A stretch of 52,088 bases of DNA from Bradyrhizobium sp. 138 (GTDB taxonomy: Bacteria > Pseudomonadota > Alphaproteobacteria > Rhizobiales > Xanthobacteraceae): the NCBI RefSeq assembly GCF_023074075.1, contig NZ_JADPKT010000049.1:1-52088 (forward strand), read 5' to 3'. The notes under the pieces are model-generated. The model was not told where the DNA came from. It was given only the letters and a program-made list of their open reading frames with translations, and ran no database searches. Within the stretch, counting starts at the first letter, position 1, and each line of letters starts with the position of its first letter. Shown here in pieces: positions 26,586-34,753 of the stretch. The position numbers and the translations under genes were made by a program.

Positions 26586-27452
26586 ATGCCGCCGTCCGGT
26601 TCGTCCACACCGTCTGGATCTGATTCAAAGCGCCAACGCGTTCTCCCGGTTCCCAAGGCCGCGGCGAACATGCGGACGTTTGAGCCTGACTCTTCGATCG
26701 TCTCCGACATCATCCCCTCGCCCAACCATGGCGAGCGCAACAAGGGCCGGCAGCCCGACATGATCGTGCTGCACTACACCGGCATGCCCGATGTCGAGGG
26801 TGCACTGGCTCGGCTGTGCACGGCCGGTTCCGAAGTCTCAGCGCACTACGTTGTGCTGGAGGACGGCCGCATCGTGCAATGCGTGCCCGAGACCAAGCGC
26901 GCCTGGCACGCCGGCGTCTCGTCCTGGGCCGGCGAGGACGACGTCAATTCCTGCTCGATCGGCATCGAGATCGTCAATCGCGGCCACGACTGGGGCTATC
27001 CGGAGTTTCCGCTGCGCCAGATCGCCGCCGTGATCGCGCTCTGCCGCGGTATCATGCTCCGCCGCAAGGTGCCGACCCACCGGGTGCTCGGCCATTCCGA
27101 CGTCGCGCCCGCGCGCAAGAAGGACCCCGGCGAAAAGTTTCCGTGGCACTCACTGGCCAATTCCGGCGTCGGCCATTGGGTGACGCCCGCCCCGATCGTG
27201 CGCGGCGAGACTCTGATGCTCGGCACCATCAGTGACGAGGTGCGGGGTTTTCAACAGGCGCTCGCCAGATACGGCTATGGTGTGCCGCTGACCGGCAAAT
27301 ACGACGCTGCGACCATGGAAGTCGTCACGGCCTTCCAGCGCCATTTCCGCCCGGCACGGCTGGATGGTGTCGCGGACCATTCGACGCTGTCCACGCTCCA
27401 GGCGCTGCTGGCGAGCCTGCCGACGGAAGGGACGACCGTCGCGTCGAAGTGA
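26586..27452 (+). CDS. N-acetylmuramoyl-L-alanine amidase, AmpD/AmiD type, with PG-binding domain
   Basis: The enzyme cleaves the amide between MurNAc and L-alanine in peptidoglycan or its recycled fragments. The 288-residue product has an Amidase_2 domain with zinc ligands H63 (LHYTG), H170 (LGHSDVAP) and D180 (KKDPGEKFPW), and a likely catalytic glutamate E128 (SIGIEIVN); the spacing matches AmpD. A C-terminal three-helix peptidoglycan-binding domain covers about 220-278. No obvious signal peptide is seen, so it may be cytoplasmic; a second start at residue 29 is possible. It is divergent from the dcw cluster. Confidence 0.92.
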   Translation: MPPSGSSTPSGSDSKRQRVLPVPKAAANMRTFEPDSSIVSDIIPSPNHGERNKGRQPDMIVLHYTGMPDVEGALARLCTAGSEVSAHYVVLEDGRIVQCVPETKRAWHAGVSSWAGEDDVNSCSIGIEIVNRGHDWGYPEFPLRQIAAVIALCRGIMLRRKVPTHRVLGHSDVAPARKKDPGEKFPWHSLANSGVGHWVTPAPIVRGETLMLGTISDEVRGFQQALARYGYGVPLTGKYDAATMEVVTAFQRHFRPARLDGVADHSTLSTLQALLASLPTEGTTVASK

Positions 27453-27474
27453 CGGCGCCAACCGCGTACTCCGC

Positions 27475-27556
27475 CGTCATTGCGAGGAGCCCTTGCGACG
27501 AAGCAAACCATCTCCGCGGTGACAGTCTGGATTGCTTCGCTGCGCTCGCAATGACG
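27475..27556. repeat. Palindromic repeat between convergent genes, CGTCATTGCGAG family
   Basis: The ends are perfect inverted copies (CGTCATTGCGAG at 27475-27486 and its complement at 27545-27556). Inside, GACGAAGCAA and TTGCTTCG form a second inverted pair. The element fills the space between the amidase stop (plus strand) and the sigma-factor stop (minus strand), where it could act as a two-way 3' end. Confidence 0.8.
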
Positions 27557-27568
27557 GAGGATGCGCGC

Positions 27569-28795
27569 CTACTCCATCTCCTTCATCCGACGCGCATAGA
27601 GCCGCCGCAGCGGCTCCAGCTGCGTCGCCTCCGTCGCTGCCTGATACGCCTCGCGCGCTTCGTCCTTGCGCCCCATTCGCCGCAACAGATCCGCGCGCAC
27701 TGCGGGCAGCAACTCGTAGCCGCGGAGCCCGCCTCGGGCGCCGATCGCATCGACGAGATCGAGCGCACGCGCCGGCCCATCGACCATCGACACGGCGGCA
27801 GCGTGGTTGAGCTCGATTACCGGAGAGGGACCGATGCGCAGCAACACCTCGTACAGCCCGGCGATCTGCGGCCAGTCGGTCTGCTCGAAGCTCAGTGCAC
27901 GCGCGTGCAGCGCGGCAATCGCGGCCTGCACGGCATAAGGCTGCGGCCGGCCAGGGACGCGCAGCGCATCGTCGACCAGACGCAGGCCCTCCTCGATCTG
28001 CGCGCGATCCCACAGCGAACGGTCCTGCTCTTCGAGCAGCACGATATCGCCGGCCGTCGTCTCGCGCCCGGCGCGGCGGGCATCGTGCAGCAGCATCAAG
28101 GCCAGCAGGCCCTTGATGCCGGCGCGATCCGGCATCAGCCGGTCGAGCAAGCGGCCGAGCCGGATGGCCTCAGCCGCAAGATCGGGCCGCATCAGATCCG
28201 CGCCAGCGGTCGCGACGTAGCCCTCGGTGAAGACGAGATAGATCACAGCGAGCACGCCATCGAGCCGCGGCGCCAGCGCGTCGCGCTCGGGCACCTCATA
28301 GGGGATACCGGCGAGGCGGATCTTCTGCTTGGCGCGGACGAGCCGCTGCGCCATTGCCTCCTCACTGAGGAGAAAGGCGCGCGCGACCTGCGTGGTCGAC
28401 ATCCCGCAGACCGTGCGCAGCGTCAGCGCGACCTGGACCTCGGCTGCGAACGCCGGATGGCAACAGGTAAAAACCAGCCGCAGCATGTCGTCGTCGAGTA
28501 TCGAGGGTGCTGCCGTTTGCGTGTTCAGCTCGAGCTCGTGCACGAGCGCCTGCTGCTTGCCGCGGAAGATCGCCTGGCGCCTGACACGGTCGATCGCCTT
28601 GTGCTTGGCGACATTGACTAGCCAGGCGCGCGGATTGTCGGGCAGACCGGACGCCGACCAGCGTTCGAGCGCAACCGCAAAGGCGTCCTGGAGCGCGTCC
28701 TCGGCAAGATCGAAATCGCCGACGAGGCGGATCAGCGTGGCCAGCGCCCGCCCCGCCTCGTCGCGAAAGATCGTGTCGATCCCGCCTGGATTCAT
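27569..28795 (-). CDS. ECF42-type RNA polymerase sigma factor with C-terminal TPR extension
   Basis: The start giving MNPGGIDTIFRDEAGR yields 408 residues, far longer than a normal ECF sigma factor. Region 2 is visible in LAEDALQDAFAVALERW and PRAWLVNVAKHKAIDRVRR, and region 4 in LRTVCGMSTTQVARAFLLSEEAMAQRLVRAKQKI. The remaining 200 or more residues are helical and TPR-like (for example AIAALHARALSFEQTDWPQIAGLYEVL). This architecture and the adjacent DGPF-family gene define the ECF42 group, in which the C-terminal part, not an anti-sigma factor, is thought to control activity. It follows the DGPF gene by 22 bp, so both form one operon. Confidence 0.92.
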   Translation of the reverse strand: MNPGGIDTIFRDEAGRALATLIRLVGDFDLAEDALQDAFAVALERWSASGLPDNPRAWLVNVAKHKAIDRVRRQAIFRGKQQALVHELELNTQTAAPSILDDDMLRLVFTCCHPAFAAEVQVALTLRTVCGMSTTQVARAFLLSEEAMAQRLVRAKQKIRLAGIPYEVPERDALAPRLDGVLAVIYLVFTEGYVATAGADLMRPDLAAEAIRLGRLLDRLMPDRAGIKGLLALMLLHDARRAGRETTAGDIVLLEEQDRSLWDRAQIEEGLRLVDDALRVPGRPQPYAVQAAIAALHARALSFEQTDWPQIAGLYEVLLRIGPSPVIELNHAAAVSMVDGPARALDLVDAIGARGGLRGYELLPAVRADLLRRMGRKDEAREAYQAATEATQLEPLRRLYARRMKEME

Positions 28796-28817
28796 GCGTC
28801 GATGCGCGGTCGGGCCG

Positions 28818-29171
28818 TCACTTCTCGTAGACCCAGATCGGACGCACCTCGATCGAGCCGATGCGCGCGCTGGGGATCCGCGCCGCGATCTCGATCGCGG
28901 CATTGAGATCCTTGGCCTCGATGAGATAATAGCCGCCGAGCTGCTCGCGCGTTTCCGCGAACGGTCCGTCGGTCGTCAGCGTCTTGCCGTCGCGCACGCG
29001 CACCGTTGTCGCGGTCGTGGTCGGCTGCAAGCGATCGCCGGCCTTGAAGTTGCCACTCTGGACGATGGACTGGGTGAAGGTCTGATATTCCGCCGTCATC
29101 TGCTGGCCGGCCGCCGGACGCATGTTGGCGTACTCGGCTTCGTTCTGGTAGATCATCAGCAAATACTGCAT
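28818..29171 (-). CDS. DGPF-domain (YCII-related) protein, partner of the ECF42 sigma factor
   Basis: The 117-residue product begins MQYLLMIYQNEAEY and carries the motif TTDGPFAETREQLGGYYLIE that names the family. It is a small ferredoxin-like fold, soluble, with no signal peptide. Its biochemical role is not known; in many genomes it is encoded next to ECF42 sigma factors and is their usual target. The ATG is preceded by AGGAGT, a good ribosome site. It is the first gene of the two-gene operon. Confidence 0.9.
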   Translation of the reverse strand: MQYLLMIYQNEAEYANMRPAAGQQMTAEYQTFTQSIVQSGNFKAGDRLQPTTTATTVRVRDGKTLTTDGPFAETREQLGGYYLIEAKDLNAAIEIAARIPSARIGSIEVRPIWVYEK

Positions 29172-29208
29172 CGCTTAACTCCTGTTGCACGGCTGGATCG
29201 CCGACACT

Positions 29209-29237
29209 CAGTCGAACGGGGCACGCTCCAAACGACA
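29209..29237 (-). promoter_or_regulatory. Candidate ECF42-type promoter of the DGPF/sigma operon
   Basis: On the minus strand TGTCGT (plus 29232-29237) is followed after 17 bp by CGACTG (plus 29209-29214). From memory, ECF42 promoters carry TGTCGA at -35 and a CGA/TC-like -10, so this fits self-activation. The expected start lies about 30 bp before the DGPF ATG. Confidence 0.5.
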
Positions 29238-29284
29238 TCTTCAGGATAAATTATTTCGGGCGCAGCGGGCACGGCGATCTCGGC

Positions 29285-29314
29285 TTGACGGAACCGTCAC
29301 AAATGCTCCATGCG
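29285..29314 (+). promoter_or_regulatory. Probable rnpB promoter
   Basis: TTGACG at 29285-29290 is a good -35 element. With an 18-bp spacer, CATGCG at 29309-29314 would be a weak -10. Transcription would begin near 29320, which matches the start of the RNase P RNA P1 helix. Confidence 0.5.
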
Positions 29315-29319
29315 TATGG

Positions 29320-29737
29320 CGTCAGTCGGCCGGACGGCCGCTCCGGCAGGTGCCGAAAGGCCGCCGGGGAGGAAAGTCCGGGCTCCCTTGACATGCGGTG
29401 CCGGATAACGTCCGGCGGGGGTGACCCCAGGGAAAGTGCCACAGAGAACGAACCGCTTCCTCCTCGGAGGAAGTAAGGGTGAAAAGGTGCGGTAAGAGCG
29501 CACCGCGGCTGCGGCAACGGAGCCGGCATGGCAAACCCCACCGGGAGCAAAACCGAATAGGGACGGCGCAGCGGGCTGTTCGCTTTGAGTGATAACGCCG
29601 CGGGGCGATGTCAGGCCCGCCGTCCGGGTAGGTTGCTCGAGGCCATGTGCAAACATGGTCCCAGAGGAATGGCCGTCACGTATCGTTCGCGCAAGCGGGC
29701 GGTGCCCTACAGAACCTGGCTTACAGGCCGGCTGATA
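29320..29737 (+). ncRNA. rnpB: RNase P RNA, bacterial type A
   Basis: This is the catalytic RNA that removes the 5' leader from tRNA precursors. The conserved core GAGGAAAGTCCGGGCTCC appears at about 29369-29386, and CACAGAGAACGAACCG, GGTAAGAGCGCACC and the 3' segment ACAGAACCTGGCTTACAGG match other signature regions. GTCAGTCGGCC at the 5' end pairs with GGCCGGCTGAT at the 3' end to form helix P1, which sets both ends to within a few bases. The strand is set by the core sequence. Long open frames seen across it on the minus strand are chance. Confidence 0.96.
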
Positions 29738-29746
29738 TCTTGCAAC

Positions 29747-29787
29747 GAGGGGTTCGGTGCTCACCGCATCGGACCCCTCACCATTTT
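29747..29787 (+). terminator. Probable rnpB terminator
   Basis: GAGGGGTTCGGTG pairs with CATCGGACCCCTC around a short loop (29747-29779), with G-U pairs, and is followed by CCATTTTC. It begins 10 bp after the RNase P RNA end. The T-run is short, so termination may be partial. Confidence 0.6.
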
Positions 29788-29828
29788 CACCGGTGTCATG
29801 CCGGAGTGAGCGCAGCGAGAGCTGCGAA

Positions 29829-30554
29829 CTAAGCGACGATCTCTTGCAGAGTCTGCATCAGCGTCTCCGGCGCCGTCACATTCGGTGCATGACTGGCGTC
29901 GAGCTCGAAATAGCGCCAACCCTCCTCGCTGTTCGCCCGGGTCGCAAACTGCCCGAACACATCGCCCGGTGGAATGCGCGTGCAATAAATGTAGCTGCGC
30001 GGCATCGACGGCTCGCCATGCGCGAGCCTCAGCTTCGTCTCGAAGCACCTGATCGGCATGTCGACCCGGCGCGCATTGAGCCAGTCGAGATCAGCTTGCG
30101 GCGTATCCGGTGGCGGCGGGTTCGGCGGAACACGATAGCCGTCGCCGGAGCTTGCGGCTTTGCGCATCGGCTCGCGCCCACCCTCGTGGATATCGAACAA
30201 CGACTGGCCATCGCGCGGCACGAAGGCGTCCAGATAGATCAGTTGCGTCACGCGCTCGCGGGCGCGATCGGCGACGCCGGTCGCGACCATGCCGCCATAG
30301 CTGTGGCCGAGTAGCACGATGTCGTTCAGATCTTCGAAGGCGATGACGTTGAGGATGTCCTGGATATGCGTCTCGAGGTCGATCGCCGGGCTGGCGAGAT
30401 GCGCACGTTCGCCGAGCCCGGTATAGGTCGGCGCCACCAGGCGGTGACCGGCCTCAGCCATCAACGGATGCATCTTCTTCCAGGCCCACCCGGCGGACCA
30501 GGCGCCATGACAGAGCAGAAAAGTCTTCGCGCGCGAGGCCATCGGCGTTTCCAT
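29829..30554 (-). CDS. Alpha/beta hydrolase, esterase/hydroxynitrile-lyase-like family
   Basis: The 241-residue protein has the alpha/beta hydrolase fold. It starts with FLLCHGAWSAGWAWKKMHP (oxyanion region), has the nucleophile elbow GHSYGG with S85, and a catalytic histidine at H222 (DASHAPN). The overall style (LVAPTYTGLGERAHL, YLDAFVPRDGQS) resembles salicylate-esterase and hydroxynitrile-lyase-like enzymes, but the substrate cannot be told from sequence. There is no signal peptide, so it should be cytoplasmic. A second ATG at codon 5 is an alternative start. It is a lone gene between rnpB and the DUF983 gene. Confidence 0.85.
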   Translation of the reverse strand: METPMASRAKTFLLCHGAWSAGWAWKKMHPLMAEAGHRLVAPTYTGLGERAHLASPAIDLETHIQDILNVIAFEDLNDIVLLGHSYGGMVATGVADRARERVTQLIYLDAFVPRDGQSLFDIHEGGREPMRKAASSGDGYRVPPNPPPPDTPQADLDWLNARRVDMPIRCFETKLRLAHGEPSMPRSYIYCTRIPPGDVFGQFATRANSEEGWRYFELDASHAPNVTAPETLMQTLQEIVA

Positions 30555-30615
30555 CGTTCTTGCTTGATCCGATGGAGTGTAACGGCGGGCTGCGCGATGT
30601 AAACGCTGCGGCCGC

Positions 30616-31056
30616 TCAGGCCGCGCGCGTATCCGCCTTCACCAGCACCGGCGCAAGCTCATCGGCCTCGCGCCGCAGCTTGCTCGCGTCGAAACCGTGC
30701 ATGCCGAGCTGCCATTGCAGCCCGACGATGGCGCCCTTGGTCGGCTGCAGCAGCGCAAGCGAAGCGAACAGCGTCACCGGTAGCCACATCGCGAGCTGCA
30801 GCCACTCAGGCGGCGCATAGGCGGTCTCGACCGCGAGGATCGCCGGCACCACGAGATGGCCGACCACGACCATGACGAGATAAGCCGGAAAGTCGTCTGC
30901 GCGCTGGTGAAACAGCTCCTCGCCGCAATGGTCGCAAGCCTCCGTCACTTTCAGGAAGCGGCCGAACATGTGCCCTTCCCCGCAATTCGGACATTTGCCG
31001 CAGAAGCCGCGCCACATCGCCTTTGCCAGTGAGACCGTCGCCAGAGAGACCGCCAT
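30616..31056 (-). CDS. DUF983 family membrane protein with zinc-ribbon motif
   Basis: The 146-residue product has two CxxC pairs near the N-terminus (CGKCPNCGEGH and CDHCGEE), which should bind zinc, then two hydrophobic segments (YLVMVVVGHLVVPAILAV and LQLAMWLPVTLFASLALL). This is the DUF983 arrangement; its role is unknown. I chose the ATG at 31056 because AGGAAGAGG lies just upstream, while the ATG at 31086 has no ribosome site and falls within a promoter-like stretch. It is divergent from the MocR-type regulator, whose likely operator lies in between. Confidence 0.85.
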   Translation of the reverse strand: MAVSLATVSLAKAMWRGFCGKCPNCGEGHMFGRFLKVTEACDHCGEELFHQRADDFPAYLVMVVVGHLVVPAILAVETAYAPPEWLQLAMWLPVTLFASLALLQPTKGAIVGLQWQLGMHGFDASKLRREADELAPVLVKADTRAA

Positions 31057-31080
31057 GACCACACCTCTTCCTTTCCAACG

Positions 31081-31115
31081 ATCCATACAATATTATCTTG
31101 CATCCATACATTCAA
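31081..31115. promoter_or_regulatory. Direct-repeat operator and DUF983 promoter in the MocR divergent spacer
   Basis: ATCCATACA occurs twice, at 31081-31089 and 31102-31110, with starts 21 bp apart, two helical turns. On the minus strand TTGAAT (plus 31110-31115), 17 bp and TATTGT (plus 31087-31092) form a good promoter for the DUF983 gene. The repeats overlap it. MocR-type regulators are known to bind direct repeats. Confidence 0.6.
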
Positions 31116-31135
31116 ACGATACGGGCCAAAATTGC

Positions 31136-32506
31136 ATGGATTGGACCCCTACAATCTCGGAGCTCTCGGGCCCCCGCTACCAGCGTATCGTCGAGGCCAT
31201 GGAGGCGGACATCGCCGCTGGAAGGCTGGTGCGCGGCCAGCAGCTGCCGACGCAGCGCGCGCTGGCAAAGGCGCTTGGCATCGACCTCACCACGGTGACG
31301 CGCGCCTACACCGAGGCGAGACGCCGCGGCATCATGGAAGCGCGCGTCGGACAGGGCTCATTCGTGTCGGAGACCAGCGCGCGCCGCGCGATCGACCTGC
31401 CGCATCCGGTCGCGATCGATCTTTCGATGAACGTGCCGCCGCATCCGCTGGAGGCGCAGCTCGACGAGCGCATCATCGCCGGGATGGAAGCCCTCCGCGC
31501 GCAATCGGGCCTGACGGCCTATCTCAACTATCAGCCGCCCGGCGGCAGCGCACATGAGCGCGAAGTCGCCGCGCGCTGGATGCGTTCACGGGTGCCGCAC
31601 GCGCAGGCCGACAAGCTCGTGGTGTTTCCTGGCGCGCAGACGATCCTGTTCAACCTGCTCGCGCACCTTGCGAGGCCTGGTGATATCGTGCTGACGGAGG
31701 CGCTGACATTTCCCGGCATCAAGGCCGCAGCCGTGCGGCTCGGCATCAAGCTCGTGGGCGTCGCCATGGATGATGGCGGCATCCTGCCCGATGCGCTGGC
31801 AAAGGCCTGCCGCGTGCACCGGCCGAGGGCCATCTATCTCATTCCGACGCTGCACAATCCGACCACCGCCACGTTGTCCCCCGAGCGGCGCAGCGCCGTC
31901 GCAAGGATCATCCGCGATGCCGACACGATCTTGATCGAGGACGACGCCTACGGCCTGCTCGACCGCTCGGCATCGCCGATCGCGGGCCTCATTCCGGAGC
32001 GGACTTATCTTGCGACCACGCTGTCAAAGTGCATCGCGCCGGCGCTGCGCGTTGCCTATCTGGTGACGCCCGATAGCGACGCGCAGCGTGAGATGCGGAC
32101 GTCCTTGCAGGCGACCGTGCAGATGCCGGCACCCCTGATGGTCGCGCTGGTGACGCATTGGATCGAAAGCGGCATTGCCGATCGCATCATCACCGCCATC
32201 CGCAGCGAGGCGGTCGGACGTCAACAGCTCGCGCAACGCGCGCTGAAGGGCTTCCAATTCCTGGCCAAGCCCGCCGCGCATCATCTCTGGCTGCGGCTGC
32301 CCGAGGGCCGGCCCGATGTCTCAGCACATCTCCTGCGCAATGGCCTTGCAGTCGTCGCCGGCGATGCCTTCACAGTCGATGGGGCACCGTCGCATGCCGC
32401 ACGCGTCTCGCTGGGGGCGGCCCGGAACAGATCGGAACTGACGGAAGCGCTGCGTATCCTGGTCGGCGCGCTGCGCGAGCCCGCCGACACCAGGCAGATC
32501 GTCTAG
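31136..32506 (+). CDS. MocR-type (GntR/aminotransferase) PLP-dependent regulator
   Basis: The start MDWTPTISELSGPRYQRI gives 456 residues. Residues 1-77 form a GntR winged helix (QQLPTQRALAKALGIDLTTVTRAYTEARRRG). The rest is a fold-type I aminotransferase domain: the PLP-contacting PTLHNPTTA (N241), EDDAYG (D270, Y272), and the Schiff-base lysine K298 in TTLSKCIAPALRVAYL with R305. Such proteins are transcription factors that use PLP or an amino-acid adduct as signal, as in GabR and PdxR. The frame is open 56 codons upstream, but that stretch overlaps the DUF983 gene and its promoter. Its target is most likely the divergent DUF983 gene and itself; the effector is unknown. Confidence 0.92.
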   Translation: MDWTPTISELSGPRYQRIVEAMEADIAAGRLVRGQQLPTQRALAKALGIDLTTVTRAYTEARRRGIMEARVGQGSFVSETSARRAIDLPHPVAIDLSMNVPPHPLEAQLDERIIAGMEALRAQSGLTAYLNYQPPGGSAHEREVAARWMRSRVPHAQADKLVVFPGAQTILFNLLAHLARPGDIVLTEALTFPGIKAAAVRLGIKLVGVAMDDGGILPDALAKACRVHRPRAIYLIPTLHNPTTATLSPERRSAVARIIRDADTILIEDDAYGLLDRSASPIAGLIPERTYLATTLSKCIAPALRVAYLVTPDSDAQREMRTSLQATVQMPAPLMVALVTHWIESGIADRIITAIRSEAVGRQQLAQRALKGFQFLAKPAAHHLWLRLPEGRPDVSAHLLRNGLAVVAGDAFTVDGAPSHAARVSLGAARNRSELTEALRILVGALREPADTRQIV

Positions 32507-32592
32507 ATCATCGACGATGACGGCGATGGCCGGAGCGCACGGCCGGCGCCGCGGATAGGCCTGCGACGCATAGGCATCATCAGGCGCATGGA

Positions 32593-32622
32593 TTGACCTG
32601 CCCGGCAGCAAGCGTGTTATGC
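32593..32622 (+). promoter_or_regulatory. Promoter of the TauE/SafE permease gene
   Basis: TTGACC at 32593-32598, an 18-bp spacer and TTATGC at 32617-32622 make a sigma70-type promoter. The expected start point is near 32629, about 45 bp before the TTG start codon. It shows that the longer open frame beginning at 32593 is not all translated. Confidence 0.55.
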
Positions 32623-32673
32623 GGGCGACGGCGATCAACACTTCGGGATCGCCCCGGCGAAGAGGACGATCTG

Positions 32674-33417
32674 TTGGAAACACTCACCTACGCCCTGCTG
32701 CTGTTCGGCGCGCTGGCCGGGGGCTTCGTCTCGGGGCTGGCCGGATTCGGCACGGCGCTGATGGCGCTCGGCATCTGGCTTTACGTGCTGCCGCCCTCGC
32801 TCGCGGTGCCGCTGGTGCTGATCTGCTCCGTGATCGCGCAGACCTCGACACTGCCCTCGATGTGGAAGAGTTTTGATCTCTCGCTAGTGTGGCCGTTTCT
32901 CATCGGCGGGTTGATCGGCGTGCCGCTAGGAACCACGCTGGTCGCCTCGGCCGATCCCAAAGTGTTCAAGCTGAGCGTCGGGGTTTTGATTCTGATCTTC
33001 TCGAGCGCGCTCTATCTGAACAAGAAGCCGCTTGCCTTCAAGTTCGGCGGCCGCGTCGCCGACGGCGCGATCGGCTTTGCCGGCGGCATATTGGGCGGCC
33101 TCGCCGGACTGTCGGGACCGCTGCCGATCCTGTGGGCCAACATCCGCGGCTGGAACAAGCACGAACGGCGCGGCATCTTCCAGCTCTTCAATTTCACGGT
33201 GCTCGCCACCGCGCTGGTGCTGCAGACCGCATCGGGTCTCGTCGAGCTCAAGGTGGTCTGGCTCGCGCTGGTCGCCTTTCCAGGCACCTTGATCGGCGCC
33301 TGGGCCGGCGCGCGCGTCTATCACGCCCTCAACGACAAGCATTTTGGCGATGTCGTGCTCGGCCTGTTGTTCCTGTCGGGCCTGACCCTCGTCTGGAACA
33401 GTCTCGGCGCGCTCTAG
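32674..33417 (+). CDS. TauE/SafE family membrane permease
   Basis: The 247-residue protein has about eight membrane helices and the family features GGFVSGLAGFGTALMALGIW in the first repeat and GFAGGILGGLAGLSGPLPILW in the second. Members export sulfite, sulfoacetate or other small anions, but the substrate is not shown by the sequence. I chose the TTG start at 32674 because AGAGGA lies upstream and a promoter occupies 32593-32622. The gene ends 3 bp before the O-antigen-ligase-like gene on the other strand, so the two are tightly convergent. Confidence 0.85.
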   Translation: METLTYALLLFGALAGGFVSGLAGFGTALMALGIWLYVLPPSLAVPLVLICSVIAQTSTLPSMWKSFDLSLVWPFLIGGLIGVPLGTTLVASADPKVFKLSVGVLILIFSSALYLNKKPLAFKFGGRVADGAIGFAGGILGGLAGLSGPLPILWANIRGWNKHERRGIFQLFNFTVLATALVLQTASGLVELKVVWLALVAFPGTLIGAWAGARVYHALNDKHFGDVVLGLLFLSGLTLVWNSLGAL

Positions 33418-33420
33418 CTC

Positions 33421-34680
33421 TTACGCTCTCCTGGCGAGCGCCATGCCGCCGGCGACACCGACGCCGAGCACATAGATCCAGCCCTCGACGAAATCGAACA
33501 AATGCGAGTTGAACAGCGAGGACAGCATGTTCTGCGCGACGACCAGAAGGCCGATCCAGGAGGCCAAACCCTCGCCGCGAAACAGCGACAGATGCGCGAA
33601 CCAGAGCGCGTAGAGGACCGCAACGCCGAGCGCGCCCCACTGCACGGCAACATTGAGAGTCTGGTTGTGGGGATCACCGACGATCTCCGATCGAATCCCG
33701 CTCTCGCCGGCGGCGGCGCGCTCGAACAGGCCGCGGGTCGCGCCGGTGCCGTGGCCGAGCAACGGCGCAGCTGCCGCGAACGTGACCGATTTGCGCCAGA
33801 ACTCCAGCCGGGAGCCCATGCCGCTGACGTCGTTGCCGACGATACTGACGTCATAGTCACCGCTGAACTTGGCCACCGTCGCGCGCAGATGCGGCGAGAC
33901 GTTCCAGAGCAGCAGAGCCGATAGCGCCATCGCGCTCGTGACGAGCAGCGCCATACGTCGGCGCAGATGCAGGACTGCGAACATCAGAATCAGGATCGGC
34001 AGGGTCACCAGCGCCGTGCGCGAAACCACGACGAAGATCATGTTGGCGAGGAATCCGATCGCGAGTGCCGCGAACAGCACCGCTATCCCGACGCGGCGTT
34101 GTCGCAGCAGCAATACGATCGGGTAGACCAGCGCGAGCGCACAGAGCGCGAATTCCTGGCTCTGGTTGATATAGTTGCGCACCGCGATCCCGCTTTCGAC
34201 CTTGTAAGGTCCGCGCGACAGATAGAGCTTCAGCGAGAGCGCCGGGTCGACGGCGACGGCGAAGGAATAGAGCATCAAGGCCGTGCAGGACACCAGGAAC
34301 GCGGAAAACACCCAATGGCCGTAGGGCCATCGCTCGAATTGATAGATCAAGAGCGGGATCACCAGCAGCTTCGCTGCAGGCCCGATCGCATGGATTCGCT
34401 CCGGCCATGGCGCATCCGACCAGAACGTGCCGAGGGCGGCAAGCGCGACCAGCGCGATCGGCAGCAGGCAGATCGGGCGAAGCAGCGAACGCGGAAACTC
34501 GCGAAGATCGAGGAACGCGAACGCGATCAGCCAGGGGATGAGCGCGAAGATCAGTCCGGTCGTTGTCCACGGCAGCAGCAGCGCGATCAGCGCGACGAAG
34601 CGGGCCGGCGTGCGGTTGCGCGCCACCCAGATCGCCGAGAGCCATGACGCCCCCTGCTGTTCGTTCGTCACTCCCGTCAT
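33421..34680 (-). CDS. O-antigen ligase/polymerase family protein (Wzy_C)
   Basis: The 419-residue product has about ten to twelve membrane helices and a large periplasmic loop containing GDPHNQTLN, the HN motif region typical of WaaL-type ligases. Residues such as R in SGMGSRLEFW and in VVSRTALVTLP fit conserved positions of the family. It probably joins or polymerises lipid-linked surface polysaccharide in the inner membrane; whether it acts on lipopolysaccharide or another glycan is open. No glycosyltransferase genes lie beside it. Confidence 0.85.
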   Translation of the reverse strand: MTGVTNEQQGASWLSAIWVARNRTPARFVALIALLLPWTTTGLIFALIPWLIAFAFLDLREFPRSLLRPICLLPIALVALAALGTFWSDAPWPERIHAIGPAAKLLVIPLLIYQFERWPYGHWVFSAFLVSCTALMLYSFAVAVDPALSLKLYLSRGPYKVESGIAVRNYINQSQEFALCALALVYPIVLLLRQRRVGIAVLFAALAIGFLANMIFVVVSRTALVTLPILILMFAVLHLRRRMALLVTSAMALSALLLWNVSPHLRATVAKFSGDYDVSIVGNDVSGMGSRLEFWRKSVTFAAAAPLLGHGTGATRGLFERAAAGESGIRSEIVGDPHNQTLNVAVQWGALGVAVLYALWFAHLSLFRGEGLASWIGLLVVAQNMLSSLFNSHLFDFVEGWIYVLGVGVAGGMALARRA

Positions 34681-34753
34681 TGGCCCTTCTGCAGCCCATC
34701 ATCCACACCGCCCGGCAAGTTAGCCGGAGCAGTCAGGATGGAACAAGCTGTCG

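Noticed and set aside
28818..29238. 148-codon version of the DGPF gene starting at 29238
   Set aside because: That frame differs from the DGPF reading frame and lacks the motif; the 117-codon frame has TTDGPF and a good ribosome site.
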